A stretch of DNA of 33,189 nt from an archaeon (GCA_002688355.1 NZCT01000032.1:1-33189), one strand, 5' to 3'; counted from the first letter of the stretch, positions 6,619 through 15,332 are shown. Numbers and translations: made by a program. The notes: generated by a model from the letters alone, not told the origin.

Positions 6619-7362
6619 TCAAGATTTTTTGCAAATATAAAACCTTCTTCTTGACCTGTTTTTATTAAAATTTTCTCCTGACCTTCCACCATACATTACT
6701 TCAATATTAAAACCAATTTTCTTTAATTCTTTTTCTAACTTATTTGGATTAAAGATTAATTCGGCAAATTTTTCTTCAAATTCAAAATATTTTCCATTTT
6801 CATTTACAAAACATTTTTCTTCTGCAATCCATTTATTTTCTTTTTTATAATCCCTATAAACTACATGCATAACCCCATTTTTTAATTTAAATTTTTCAGA
6901 ATCTTGTGTATTATTACTCTCTTTTATTTCTACTTCATGATTTGGAACATCAAGCATAAATAAACCACTATCATTTAAATGTTCATGCACCTTTTTCAAT
7001 GTTTTTTTCATTAAAGTAAAATCTGGTAATAAAACTAAAGATGAATTTAAACAAATAATTGAATCAAACTTTTTATCAATCTTAAATTTAGACATATCTT
7101 CTAAATATAATTTTACAACCTTATCTTTCTTTTTAACTTCATTCAAAATATTTTTCCCAATGTCTAAACCTTCAATGTTATATCCTGCGTTTTTTATTGG
7201 GAATAAATAATACCCACTACCACAACCTAATTCTAATACGGATGTGATTTTTTTCTCTTTTAAAGTTTTAATTACAAATTTAACACTTTTTCTAAATCTG
7301 GAATTATCTTGCATAATATCATAATATTTAGCTGAACTTGAAAAATCATTATTTATGTTCAT
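6619..7362 (-). CDS. Class I SAM-dependent methyltransferase
   Basis: The 247-aa protein has VLELGCGSGYYLFPIKNAG at about residues 41-59 (motif I, SAM binding), GLDIG after it, and FDSIICLNSSL around residue 105 (motif IV region). The fold matches small-molecule or protein methyltransferases of the Methyltransf_11/25 type. The C-terminal part carries beta segments (EEKFAELIFNP) often seen in ubiquinone/glycine-methyltransferase-like members. The substrate cannot be determined. The gene is convergent with trmI and monocistronic, and no strong Shine-Dalgarno sequence is seen before the ATG at 7362. Confidence 0.8.
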   Translation of the reverse strand: MNINNDFSSSAKYYDIMQDNSRFRKSVKFVIKTLKEKKITSVLELGCGSGYYLFPIKNAGYNIEGLDIGKNILNEVKKKDKVVKLYLEDMSKFKIDKKFDSIICLNSSLVLLPDFTLMKKTLKKVHEHLNDSGLFMLDVPNHEVEIKESNNTQDSEKFKLKNGVMHVVYRDYKKENKWIAEEKCFVNENGKYFEFEEKFAELIFNPNKLEKELKKIGFNIEVMYGGRSGENFNKNRSRRRFYICKKS

Positions 7363-7482
7363 ATTATACTATTTCAGATCTTTTTATTTAATAAGTTTTT
7401 TGTTTGAGTCATACACCTAAAGAAACTGAATTTATGTTATCCATCAATATCTTTAAATATTTTTTTGATATTCTAGTATAAA

Positions 7483-7923
7483 ATGGATATAATAATTAGA
7501 AAAGATGATGATAAAAGAGATGAAACTCCTAAGAAAGGTAGAGGTTCTGTTATTGATATTTTAAGGAAAATGAAAGGAGAAGAATCTAGAAAAGCTGTTA
7601 AATTAGAATCTTTTGGAGATATGGAAGATTTTGATAGGAAGAAAGAATTGTATAAAGATATTCCTGTTAAAGAGAAAAGCTTTCAGAAAGATCCTTTAGA
7701 AATTGAAATTTTAGATATTATGAATGAATTAGATAAATTAAGTGGAAGAATGAAAAGAGGAGAAGATTATTTGAATTTATATTTTGATTTAAAGAGAATG
7801 GAAGATAAATTCTTAGAAACTGCAGTGGAATTAGAAAAAGGTGATACTGAAATAAGTGAAGCTGTTTTGAAGAGAATAAACACTAAGAAGAAAATAATTG
7901 AAAATAAGAAGTTTAAGATTTAA
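7483..7923 (+). CDS. Hypothetical charged coiled-coil protein
   Basis: The 146-aa protein is highly charged, with Lys/Arg and Glu/Asp alternating. No cysteine-rich site or membrane segment is present. Residues 70-140 are predicted helical with heptad-like leucine spacing (EILDIMNELDKL, LYFDLKRMEDKFL), so a coiled coil is likely. The N-terminal 30 residues look disordered (KDDDKRDETPKKGRG). A TTTAAATA box about 30 bp upstream of the ATG is a plausible promoter. It precedes the PINA-type gene on the same strand by 80 bp, but that gene has its own TATA-like box. No family recognised. Confidence 0.7.
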   Translation: MDIIIRKDDDKRDETPKKGRGSVIDILRKMKGEESRKAVKLESFGDMEDFDRKKELYKDIPVKEKSFQKDPLEIEILDIMNELDKLSGRMKRGEDYLNLYFDLKRMEDKFLETAVELEKGDTEISEAVLKRINTKKKIIENKKFKI

Positions 7924-8003
7924 TTATTCCAAAGTAGTAATATTTATAAAGGGTTAAATCTTATAAACTATATTCTAATATTTATAATATTAAGAAAATT
8001 AAA

Positions 8004-9827
8004 ATGGAAAAAATAAAAGTAAAAAAGATAGTACCTGATACTAGTATTATTATAGAAAATTTAGTATCAAAAAAAATAGAGGAAAAAGAGATAGAAGTAG
8101 AGGAAATTATTATACATGAAGCTGTTCTTGGAGAATTGGAACATCAAGCTAATGTTGGTAAAGAGATAGGAATTTTAGGATTAGATGAATTAAAGAAACT
8201 ACAAGAATTAAATGAAAATAAAAAGATAATTTTAACATTTAAAGGTAAAAGACCAAGTGCTGAAGAAATAAAAAGAGCTTCTTTAGGAGAAATTGACGCT
8301 TTAATTAGAGGCTTAGCTGTTGAAGAGAACGCTACATTAATTACAGGAGATAAAGTTCAATCAGAAGTTGGAAAAGCTAAGGGTATGGATGTTGTTTATA
8401 TTGAACCTTTATTTGAGTCTAAACCGTTAAGTATAGATAAGTATTTTGATAAAGAAACTATGAGTGTTCATTTAAGAGAAAATGACAAACCTTATGCAAA
8501 ACGCGGAAGTCCAGGAAAATGGGAATCTGTTATTTTAGATGATAAAAATTTAGAGAAAGAAGAAGTAATTAAAATAAGTAAAGAAATAATTGAAGAAGCT
8601 AAGATAAGAGAAGATGGTTTTTTAGAAATTGAGAGAAGAGGATCTTCTATTGTTCAACTGGGAAATAATAGAATTGTTATTACTAGACCACCATTTTCAG
8701 ATGGATGGGAGATAACTATTGTTAGACCTATTAAGAAACAAAATCTAAAAGATTACAAATTAAGCGATAAATTGTTTAAGAGAATTACAGAAGAGTCTGA
8801 AGGTGTTTTAATTGCAGGAAGTCCTGGAAATGGAAAAAGTACTTTTGCAAGTGCTGTAGCAGAATATTTTGCTTCTAAAAATAAAACAGTTAAGACAATG
8901 GAAGCTCCTAGAGATTTACAATTAAATGAAAGAATTACACAATATTCTGTATCTCATGGAAATCAACAAGAAATTCATGATGTTTTATTATTATCAAGAC
9001 CTGATTATACTTTTTTTGATGAGATGAGAAATTATGAAGATTTTAAGTTGTTTTCAGATTTACGTTTATCGGGAATCGGATTATTTTCTGTTACTCATGC
9101 TACAAAACCAGTAGATGCAATACAAAGATTTATTGGAAAGACAGAATTAGGAATTATACCACAAATCGTTGATACTGTTGTATTTATTGCTAATGGTTTA
9201 GTTGATAAAGTTTTGACTTTGAAGATGATGGTGAAAGTTCCTAGTGGAATGACAGAACAAGATTTAGCTAGACCTGTTATAGAAATTAGAGATTTTGAAT
9301 CTAATAATTTAGAGTATGAAATGTATTCGTATGGAGAGGAAACTGTTGTAATTCCTGTTTCAGAGAGTAATAAAGGAAGTAACCCTGCACAAGAGTTAGC
9401 GGCTAAACAAATTGAAGATGAATTTTATGATATGATTAATACTGAGGTTAAAGCTGAAGTTGTGAATGATGGAAAAGTTAGAGTTTATGTTCCTGAACAA
9501 TATATTCCAAGAATTATAGGAAAAGAAGGTAAGAATATTGATGCTATTGAAAAGAGATTAGGTATGTCTATTGATGTTCAAGAATTAGATGAAAGTGAAG
9601 AGAAAGAAGTAATTCAATTTGAAGTTAGTGAAGATAAGAGAAATATTGTATTTACAGTTGATAATGAGTATTCTGGATTGGAAATTGAAATTTCAATTGA
9701 TGAAGGATATTTATGTAATTTAATTGTTGGTACTAATGGAAATGTAAAAGTTAGCAAGAAAGGTGATATTGGTAGAAATTTAGTAAAAGCTTTGGATAAA
9801 AATAAAGAAATTAGAGTTAGTGTTTAA
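8004..9827 (+). CDS. PIN domain-ATPase-KH protein (PINA type)
   Basis: The 607-aa protein has three parts. Residues 1-135 form a PIN nuclease-like domain (D12, E near 48, GEIDAL, TGDKVQ). Residues 240-430 form a VirB11/PilT-type ATPase with Walker A GSPGNGKST (about 270-278) and Walker B YTFFDEMRN (about 334-342). Residues 485-530 form a KH domain (YIPRIIGKEGKNIDAIEKRLG split around the GxxG loop GKEG). This architecture matches archaeal PINA, a hexameric ATPase that moves Holliday junctions together with Hjc and Hjm. ATTTATAAT about 20 bp upstream of the ATG implies a leaderless mRNA. The stop overlaps the convergent vapC stop by 4 bp. Confidence 0.88.
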   Translation: MEKIKVKKIVPDTSIIIENLVSKKIEEKEIEVEEIIIHEAVLGELEHQANVGKEIGILGLDELKKLQELNENKKIILTFKGKRPSAEEIKRASLGEIDALIRGLAVEENATLITGDKVQSEVGKAKGMDVVYIEPLFESKPLSIDKYFDKETMSVHLRENDKPYAKRGSPGKWESVILDDKNLEKEEVIKISKEIIEEAKIREDGFLEIERRGSSIVQLGNNRIVITRPPFSDGWEITIVRPIKKQNLKDYKLSDKLFKRITEESEGVLIAGSPGNGKSTFASAVAEYFASKNKTVKTMEAPRDLQLNERITQYSVSHGNQQEIHDVLLLSRPDYTFFDEMRNYEDFKLFSDLRLSGIGLFSVTHATKPVDAIQRFIGKTELGIIPQIVDTVVFIANGLVDKVLTLKMMVKVPSGMTEQDLARPVIEIRDFESNNLEYEMYSYGEETVVIPVSESNKGSNPAQELAAKQIEDEFYDMINTEVKAEVVNDGKVRVYVPEQYIPRIIGKEGKNIDAIEKRLGMSIDVQELDESEEKEVIQFEVSEDKRNIVFTVDNEYSGLEIEISIDEGYLCNLIVGTNGNVKVSKKGDIGRNLVKALDKNKEIRVSV

Positions 9828-10201
9828 GGCTCAATTCTTTTTATTTCTAAGTTATCGAAATCATGATTATAAGTTACGATTTCAGAACAATTATTTAATA
9901 AAGCTGTAGTGTAATGTATTAGATCAAAGATATTAAGATTGTATTTTTCTACTCTTTTTAACGATTCAAAAAGCAGATTGCTGTCTAGTTCTATTATTTT
10001 ACAATCAGATTTATATAAAGATTTGATATAATTAGTTGCACGGTTTTTGTCATTTATAATTGTACATATGCTGTCATATGCTTCTACAAGACATAATGAA
10101 TTTGTGATGAACTGTTTTCTTAAAATATCCTTGCAATCTTCTTTATCTTTGTTTGTTGTAAACGCCTTGATAATTATATTTGCATCTACAAAATAAGTCA
10201 T
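9824..10201 (-). CDS. vapC: VapC-type PIN-domain toxin RNase
   Basis: The 125-aa protein is a single PIN domain with the acidic site D6, E40, D93 and the C-terminal NHDFD segment (112-116). The length is normal for VapC toxins, Mg-dependent RNases that cleave tRNA, rRNA or mRNA. Its ATG overlaps the stop of the upstream 81-aa antitoxin gene (ATGA), the usual antitoxin-toxin coupling. All catalytic acids are present, so it should be active. The target cannot be predicted. Confidence 0.87.
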   Translation of the reverse strand: MTYFVDANIIIKAFTTNKDKEDCKDILRKQFITNSLCLVEAYDSICTIINDKNRATNYIKSLYKSDCKIIELDSNLLFESLKRVEKYNLNIFDLIHYTTALLNNCSEIVTYNHDFDNLEIKRIEP

Positions 10202-10443
10202 CTCTTTCCTCTTAACCTGTGGCTGAGCTCAATTACTTCCTTAGTTGTATATATTTTTTCTTGTTTTATTTTATCTGATTCTTTAAACATTTCTTCCATA
10301 GATGGGAAATCTTCCATGTTTAATAATTTTTTAACAACAGAATCATAACTTTCTTCTTTGTATTCTTTTTTATTCTTTAATCTGTCTTTTGTATTTTCAT
10401 GTAATTGTATACTTGTTATTTTATCTTTGGTTTTAAATTTCAT
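10198..10443 (-). CDS. vapB: VapB-like antitoxin
   Basis: The 81-aa protein begins with a beta strand and helices (TSIQLHENTKDRLKN, then YDSVVKKLL) as in ribbon-helix-helix-type antitoxins paired with archaeal VapC. The C-terminal part (MEEMFKESDKIKQ and ELSHRLRGK) would wrap the toxin. It is translationally coupled to vapC. A TATA-like CTTATATAC on this strand (10464-10472) and a perfect palindrome between it and the ATG indicate autorepression by the VapBC complex, as is known for the family. Confidence 0.83.
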   Translation of the reverse strand: MKFKTKDKITSIQLHENTKDRLKNKKEYKEESYDSVVKKLLNMEDFPSMEEMFKESDKIKQEKIYTTKEVIELSHRLRGKR

Positions 10444-10447
10444 AATT

Positions 10448-10463
10448 CTATAGACGTCTATAG
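10448..10463. promoter_or_regulatory. Perfect 16-bp palindrome, probable VapBC operator
   Basis: CTATAGACGTCTATAG is its own reverse complement. It lies 4 bp before the vapB ATG and directly downstream of the TATA-like box, covering the expected transcription start. Bound repressor would block polymerase. Confidence 0.65.
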
Positions 10464-10531
10464 GTATATAAGTCTTTCGAAATAAAAAAAATAAAAAAAA
10501 TAATTTTAGAAATTAGTTAACATAAATTTAG

Positions 10532-10669
10532 TTAAAACTTCTTATGCTTTTGGTAACAATCTCTGCAGTAAACTGGTTTGTCTTTGTTTGGTTTAAAAGG
10601 AACTTCGCATTCCTGATTACAATCAGAACAAACTGCTTTGTGCATTTCTCTTTGTCCGAAATCTGCCAT
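10532..10669 (-). CDS. 45-aa zinc ribbon, CxxC-x17-CxxC type
   Basis: The protein is MADFGQREMHKAVCSDC followed by an EVPFKP segment and a closing VYCRDCYQKH. The two CxxC pairs, spaced about 17 residues apart with a conserved PFKP and YCRDC, match the small CxxC-x17-CxxC zinc-binding family found in archaea and Patescibacteria. An open frame extends upstream to 10741 but reads like untranslated AT-rich sequence. The ATG at 10669 matches the usual family N-terminus and has GGAG 11 nt upstream. The role is unknown; RNA or protein binding is plausible. Confidence 0.75.
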   Translation of the reverse strand: MADFGQREMHKAVCSDCNQECEVPFKPNKDKPVYCRDCYQKHKKF

Positions 10670-10754
10670 TCTATTATTCAACTCCTTGGTTTTTATATTA
10701 AGATAAATAAAACATCTTAATATACTTAATCTTAATAACATAGAGTATTTAGTG

Positions 10755-10763
10755 TTTATAAAG
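10755..10763 (+). promoter_or_regulatory. TATA-like box of tRNA-Arg
   Basis: TTTATAAAG lies about 27 bp upstream of the tRNA 5' end, the normal distance for archaeal TBP/TFB promoters. Confidence 0.6.
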
Positions 10764-10785
10764 GAAGTGGTTTTGGGTATATTAG

Positions 10786-10859
10786 GTCCTCGTGGCGTAA
10801 CCTGGATAGCGTAGAGGCTTCCTAAGCCTTTGGTATGGGTTCAAATCCCATCGAGGACG
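10786..10859 (+). tRNA. tRNA-Arg (anticodon CCT)
   Basis: A full cloverleaf can be drawn. The acceptor GTCCTCG pairs with CGAGGAC. The D stem GCGT/GCGT has two G-U pairs, with loop AACCTGGATA. The anticodon stem GAGGC/GCCTT encloses loop TTCCTAA (anticodon CCT). A 4-nt variable loop follows, then the T arm ATGGG-TTCAAAT-CCCAT. The discriminator is G and CCA is not encoded. No intron is seen. Confidence 0.95.
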
Positions 10860-10899
10860 TTTAAAAACCTTTATAAATACATTTCATTACAAATAAAAT

Positions 10900-11286
10900 A
10901 TGGAAACTAAAACACTAAATCAAGAAGTTGAATTTAAAGTAAAACCACATGAAGTATATGAAGCTTTTATGGATGAAAAGAAACATGCTGAATTTACAGG
11001 ATCTGAAGCAACAGTAAGTAGAGAAGTAGGTGGAAAATTTAACATATATGGATCTATTACTGGAGAGAATTTAGAGTTAGAACAAGATAAGAAAATTGTT
11101 CAAACTTGGAGATATGAAGATTGGCCAGAAGGACATTATTCTAAGATTACTTTAGTTTTAGAAGAAACTGATAATGGAACAAAAGTAACATTTACTCATG
11201 AAGACATTCCAGAAGATAAGTATGAAGATATTAAAAAAGGTTGGAATGATTATTATTGGAACCCTATGAAAGAGATGTTTGAATAG
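10900..11286 (+). CDS. AHSA1/SRPBCC-domain protein
   Basis: The 128-aa protein has the START/SRPBCC fold pattern of the AHSA1 (activator of Hsp90 ATPase homologue 1-like) family: an N-terminal strand and VYEAFMDEKKHAEFTG, then GGKFNIYGSITGEN, the hallmark IVQTWRYEDWPEGHYSKI, and a C-terminal GWNDYYWNPMKEMF helix. Such proteins bind hydrophobic ligands or assist chaperones, and the specific role here is unknown. CTTTATAAATAC about 25 bp before the ATG suggests a leaderless mRNA. The 3' end overlaps the convergent membrane-protein gene by 23 bp. Confidence 0.88.
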   Translation: METKTLNQEVEFKVKPHEVYEAFMDEKKHAEFTGSEATVSREVGGKFNIYGSITGENLELEQDKKIVQTWRYEDWPEGHYSKITLVLEETDNGTKVTFTHEDIPEDKYEDIKKGWNDYYWNPMKEMFE

Positions 11287-11686
11287 TTCTTTGTAAAACT
11301 TTAGGTTCTTCTGTTCCTATTCTATATTTTTTTCCATTTTTCATCAGTATTTCTACAGCATCTAGACCTGAAACATTAAATAACCACCCTCCTGGAAATA
11401 ATCTAATTCCAAAACCATACCACCATTTGTTTCTAACAACTTGACAAGAATTAATATCTTTTAAAGAGAATTTTTTTCTAATTAAGCCTATGCCGAATAT
11501 TAGTTTTATATGTTCATTGTTTACTATTACAGTTAATTTGTAAAACAAGAGTAAAACTAGTAAAAATATTGCAAGAACAAGAATAGTTATTGAATTATAT
11601 TGAAAAGTTTCTAAAAAAATTGCTATTATTAATGCTGCTGCAAGTGGTATTACTATGACTTTGCCGAATTGAGATTTTTGATACAT
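11264..11686 (-). CDS. Small membrane protein with PH-like domain
   Basis: The 140-aa protein has two hydrophobic segments (about residues 9-27 and 32-52), then a soluble beta-rich part. The latter contains LKDINSCQVVRN, WWYGFGIRLFPGGWLFNVSG and DAVEILMKNGKKYRIGTEEP, the pattern of bacterial/archaeal PH-like (DUF) membrane proteins in which a strand ends with a G-T-[ED]-x-P turn. The function is unknown. It is divergent from the 114-aa membrane gene, with 73 bp of AT-rich promoter DNA between them. Confidence 0.65.
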   Translation of the reverse strand: MYQKSQFGKVIVIPLAAALIIAIFLETFQYNSITILVLAIFLLVLLLFYKLTVIVNNEHIKLIFGIGLIRKKFSLKDINSCQVVRNKWWYGFGIRLFPGGWLFNVSGLDAVEILMKNGKKYRIGTEEPKVLQRTIQTSLS

Positions 11687-11759
11687 AATTTATTAGATGT
11701 TTTTTGAATTTATTAAACTTTTGAGTTAACTATATAAATTATTTATTCTTTTTATTATA

Positions 11760-12104
11760 ATGAATTTACAGAAATTATATACTAGATTTATTGGTGTAGT
11801 TTTTGTACTTGTTTTTATTTCTTTAATTTTAGATTTTAGTGAATTTGGTTTTAGAGAAGAAACTTGGCATAAGATTTTTCATGTTTTATTAGGTTTTATA
11901 GTAATCTATTATGGATGGAATAATGAAAGATTCTGGAAACCTTTTTGCATATCTAATGGATTGTTTTTTACATTTGTAGCATTATTTGGTTGGATGTATA
12001 TGGATTTTGGTGGATTAGATGCATTTAATTTTGTTGATACTGTGTTACATAGTGCTGTTGGTTTATCTGGGTTGTTAATTGGATTTTTTTATAAGAAGAA
12101 TTAA
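11760..12104 (+). CDS. Small four-helix membrane protein
   Basis: The 114-aa protein has about four hydrophobic segments (residues 9-27, 37-52, 63-82, 90-110). The pattern resembles DUF4383-like or other small integral membrane proteins. Conserved-looking polar positions include HKIFHVLLG and DTVLHSAVG, two His-containing helices. TATATAAATT about 30 bp upstream of the ATG is a likely promoter. No function assigned. Confidence 0.6.
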   Translation: MNLQKLYTRFIGVVFVLVFISLILDFSEFGFREETWHKIFHVLLGFIVIYYGWNNERFWKPFCISNGLFFTFVALFGWMYMDFGGLDAFNFVDTVLHSAVGLSGLLIGFFYKKN

Positions 12105-12130
12105 TATATTCTATAAAATATATATTTCTT

Positions 12131-12172
12131 ACAAATGTTGCATGTGCAAGACGCCCCCGTGAGGTTTATAAA
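12131..12172. other. GC-rich intergenic patch with TTGCA-N2-TGCAA
   Basis: In otherwise AT-rich DNA this stretch has an inverted repeat (TTGCATGTGCAA, 12138-12149) followed by ACGCCCCCGTGAGG (12151-12164) and a TATA-like TTTATAAAG (12164-12172). The TATA box probably serves lhr. The GC-rich part has no coding frame and could be an operator. Confidence 0.3.
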
Positions 12173-12222
12173 GCTTGTTTTTCTCTTTCTAATTGTATTT
12201 CAAATTTTAAGATTATTATAAA

Positions 12223-14814
12223 ATGATATCAGAAATAAAAAAACCCCATAAGAAAGAAGATTTATTAAAAATTTTACATCCTTTTGTTAAAGAGTGGTTT
12301 TTCTCTAATTTTAAAGATTTTTCTTTACCACAATTATATGCTGTTAATGAAATTCATAAGGGAAATAATATATTGGTAACAGCACCTACCGGAGGTACAA
12401 AAACTTTAACTTCTACATTATCAATTATTAATGAGTTAGTGAATCTGGCAGATCAAGGCAGATTAGAAAATAGAACCTATTGTTTGTATGTAAATCCTTT
12501 GAAATCATTATCTTATGATCTTGAAGTAAATTTAAAAAAACCTTTAGAAGGGATTAAAGAAATAGCAAAGAAGAAAGGTAAAAAGATAGATATTAGGATT
12601 GGTGTAAGAACAGGAGATACAACTGTGGCTGAAAGAAGCAAAATGTTAAGAAAACCTTGTCATATATTGATTTTAACACCTGAAACATTATCTATTGTTT
12701 TAACTACAACGAAGTTTAGAGAACATTTAAAGAAAGTTGGTGTTGTTATTTTAGATGAGATTCATAGTTTAGCTGAAAGTAAAAGAGGTGTTCATTTATC
12801 TCTAAGTTTAGAAAGATTAAGACATTTAACTAATGAAGATTTTTTAAGGATTGGATTAAGCGCAACAATAGCTCCAATTAATGATATGGCAAGATTTCTA
12901 GTTGGGAATAATAGAAAATGTAAAATAGCTGATGTGAGATTTGATAAGAAAATGGATATGAAAGTTTTAAGTCCTGTTAAAGATATGATTAATACAACGT
13001 ATGTTGAACAGAATAATTCTATGTATAATCTTATGGATAATTTAATACAAGAACATAGAACTACTTTAATATTTACAAATACAAGAGCTGCCACTGAAAG
13101 AGTTGTTCATCATTTAAAAGAAAAATTTCCTCGAAAATATACAGAAAATATTGGAGCACATCATGGAAGTTTAAGTAAGGAATTAAGAAGAAATATTGAG
13201 AATAGAATGAGGAAAGGTGAGTTAAAGGTGATTGTTTCTAGTACAAGCCTTGAACTCGGGATTGATATTGGTTATATTGATTTGGTTATCTTACTTGGAA
13301 GTCCCAAATCTATTTCAAGATGTTTACAAAGAATAGGAAGAAGCCATCATCAATTACATGGAAGTCCTAAAGGTAAAATTATTGTTTTAGATAGAGATGA
13401 TTTAATTGAATGTTCTGTAATGGTAAAAAATGCTCTAGATAGAAAAATAGATAGAATTCATATTCCTAGAAATTGTTTAGATGTTTTAGCGCAACAAATT
13501 TATGGTATTGCTATAAGTGATATCTTACATGTTAAAGATTTATATAAATTAATTAAAAAATCTTATTGTTATAAAGATCTTAAGGATAGAGATTTCTTTG
13601 AGGTTTTAGATTATTTAAGTGGCGAGTATACTAAATTAGAAGATAGATATATTTATGCAAAGATTTGGTATGATAAGGAAACTGGAATGATTGGTAAAAA
13701 GGGAAAGATGGCTAGAGTTATGTATATGACTAATTCTGGAACAATTCCTGATGAAAGTTTTGTTATTGTTAAAGTTGGTCAAGAAGTTATAGGACATATA
13801 GATGAAGGATTTTTAGAACGATTGAAAAGAGGAGATGTTTTTGTTTTAGGTGGCACAAGATATGAATTTTTGTATAGTAAAGGTATGGTTGCCTTTGTTA
13901 ATGCATCTGTTTATAGACCCCCAACAATACCTGCTTGGTTTTCTGAGATGTTACCATTAAATTTTGATTTAGCTAGTTCGATAAATTTATTTAGAGAAAA
14001 CATGGAAGTTTTATTTAAGAAGAAAAGTTCTAAGAAGAAAATATTAGAATATATTAATTCCTATTTATATGTTGATAAGAATGCTATTGAAGCTATTTAT
14101 AATTATTTTAAGGAACAATTTTTTTATATTGGAGAGGTACCTAATGCTAGGAAATTATTAATTGAGCATTATAAAGAAGAGAATAAGAATTTTATTGTAT
14201 TTCATTCTTTATATGGAAGAAGAGTTAATGATGTTTTATCAAGAGCTGTTGCTTATTCTATTGGAAGATTACAACATAAAGATGTTGAGATTGGAATAAG
14301 TGATAATGGTTTTTATTTAGCTTCTGAAAGTATTTTGAATGGAAGTAAAGCATTTTCTTTAATTAAATCTGATGAATTAAATGATGTTATGAAATTAGCT
14401 ATTGATAGAACTGAAGTTTTGAAAAGAAGATTTAGACATTGTGCTATGAGAGCTTTGATGATTTTAAGAAATTATAAAGGAAGAACTAAAAGAGTTGGGA
14501 GACAACAAGTTAGTTCAATGATTTTATTAAATGCTGTTAGACAATTATCTGAGAATTTTTCTATTTTGAAAGAAGCTAGACGTGAGGTTTTAGAAGATCT
14601 TATGGATATTGAGAATGCTAAGTTAGTTTTACAAGATATTGAATCTGGAAAAATAAAAATTAGAGAAGTTACAACAAATATTCCAAGTCCTTTTGCTTTT
14701 AATTTAGTTTTACAAGGTTATGTTGACGTTCTTAAAGTTGAAGATAAAGTAGAGTTCTTGAGAAGAATGCATCAAATGGTGCTAGCTAAGATTGGGAAGA
14801 AGAAGAGGATTTAG
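12223..14814 (+). CDS. lhr: Lhr-type superfamily 2 helicase
   Basis: The 863-aa protein is the length of an Lhr core. It has Q-motif-like FSLPQLYAVNEI, motif II LDEIHSL (about 177-183), motif III GLSATIAP, motif IV LIFTNTRAATE, motif V STSLELGIDIG and motif VI QRIGRSHH, followed by the long Lhr C-terminal region with a winged-helix and a beta-barrel part. Lhr proteins are 3'-5' ATP-dependent DNA/RNA helicases linked to repair. Motif I reads APTGGTKT (54-61), where the family has APTGSGKT, so the glycine before the catalytic Lys is Thr59. All other motifs are intact. A TATA-like box at 12164-12172 implies a leader of about 25 nt. The stop overlaps the convergent unknown gene by 4 bp. Confidence 0.88.
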   Translation: MISEIKKPHKKEDLLKILHPFVKEWFFSNFKDFSLPQLYAVNEIHKGNNILVTAPTGGTKTLTSTLSIINELVNLADQGRLENRTYCLYVNPLKSLSYDLEVNLKKPLEGIKEIAKKKGKKIDIRIGVRTGDTTVAERSKMLRKPCHILILTPETLSIVLTTTKFREHLKKVGVVILDEIHSLAESKRGVHLSLSLERLRHLTNEDFLRIGLSATIAPINDMARFLVGNNRKCKIADVRFDKKMDMKVLSPVKDMINTTYVEQNNSMYNLMDNLIQEHRTTLIFTNTRAATERVVHHLKEKFPRKYTENIGAHHGSLSKELRRNIENRMRKGELKVIVSSTSLELGIDIGYIDLVILLGSPKSISRCLQRIGRSHHQLHGSPKGKIIVLDRDDLIECSVMVKNALDRKIDRIHIPRNCLDVLAQQIYGIAISDILHVKDLYKLIKKSYCYKDLKDRDFFEVLDYLSGEYTKLEDRYIYAKIWYDKETGMIGKKGKMARVMYMTNSGTIPDESFVIVKVGQEVIGHIDEGFLERLKRGDVFVLGGTRYEFLYSKGMVAFVNASVYRPPTIPAWFSEMLPLNFDLASSINLFRENMEVLFKKKSSKKKILEYINSYLYVDKNAIEAIYNYFKEQFFYIGEVPNARKLLIEHYKEENKNFIVFHSLYGRRVNDVLSRAVAYSIGRLQHKDVEIGISDNGFYLASESILNGSKAFSLIKSDELNDVMKLAIDRTEVLKRRFRHCAMRALMILRNYKGRTKRVGRQQVSSMILLNAVRQLSENFSILKEARREVLEDLMDIENAKLVLQDIESGKIKIREVTTNIPSPFAFNLVLQGYVDVLKVEDKVEFLRRMHQMVLAKIGKKKRI

Positions 14815-15332
14815 TTTTCTATAAGAGATTCTAGTGATTGAAAAATATCTATGATTTGAATTTGAATATTTTCTTCTTTTATATTATGTAGGAATTCGAG
14901 ATAACCATTAGATTTCTCATCTAACTCATTTGTTTCTGTGTATAAATTTAAAATTTTTTGAATTAAATTAATATCATCAAGTAATCTATTTTTTATTATT
15001 CTTCCTTCAGTTATTGTATATGTAGCTTTTCGTTTGGAATAAACACCACCCCCAATTTCAGGATATTCACTTCTTGTACTTGTTTCAATTTCTCTTGATC
15101 CATTTTTTATAGTTTCATCATGATTAAATAACGAAGCATAATATTGAGGTATGTTAATTGAAAATTCTTCGGTAGTGAAACTCCTATGAATATCAAATTT
15201 TTTGGGAGGAAAGTAAAAATATTTTGTTGAAAAGTCTCTAAACCCATGGCATTGACAACTCTGTTTTGAAATATTATCAATTAAATATACTTCTGAATTT
15301 CCTTTCTTTGATTGGGTGTTTTTTTGTTTCAT
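14811..15332 (-). CDS. Unknown 173-aa protein, third gene of receiver operon
   Basis: No family recognised. The protein is soluble with no membrane segment. The N-terminal half has aromatic-rich stretches (FSTKYFYFPPKKF) and a CQCHG pair, the middle has IGGGVYSKRKATYTI, and the C-terminal ~60 residues are helical with a coiled-coil-like pattern. The ATG overlaps the stop of the 263-aa gene (ATGA), so the two are coupled and probably act together. Its 3' end overlaps lhr by 4 bp, tail to tail. Confidence 0.6.
   Translation of the reverse strand: MKQKNTQSKKGNSEVYLIDNISKQSCQCHGFRDFSTKYFYFPPKKFDIHRSFTTEEFSINIPQYYASLFNHDETIKNGSREIETSTRSEYPEIGGGVYSKRKATYTITEGRIIKNRLLDDINLIQKILNLYTETNELDEKSNGYLEFLHNIKEENIQIQIIDIFQSLESLIEN

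Noticed and set aside
10484-10503. A-rich tract upstream of vapB
   Set aside because: Simple low-complexity DNA between two genes; no repeat unit or motif beyond A-tracts.
10670-10741. N-terminal extension of the 45-aa zinc ribbon protein
   Set aside because: The extension reads as hydrophobic AT-rich leader sequence and contains the promoter-like elements; the family starts near the ATG at 10669.
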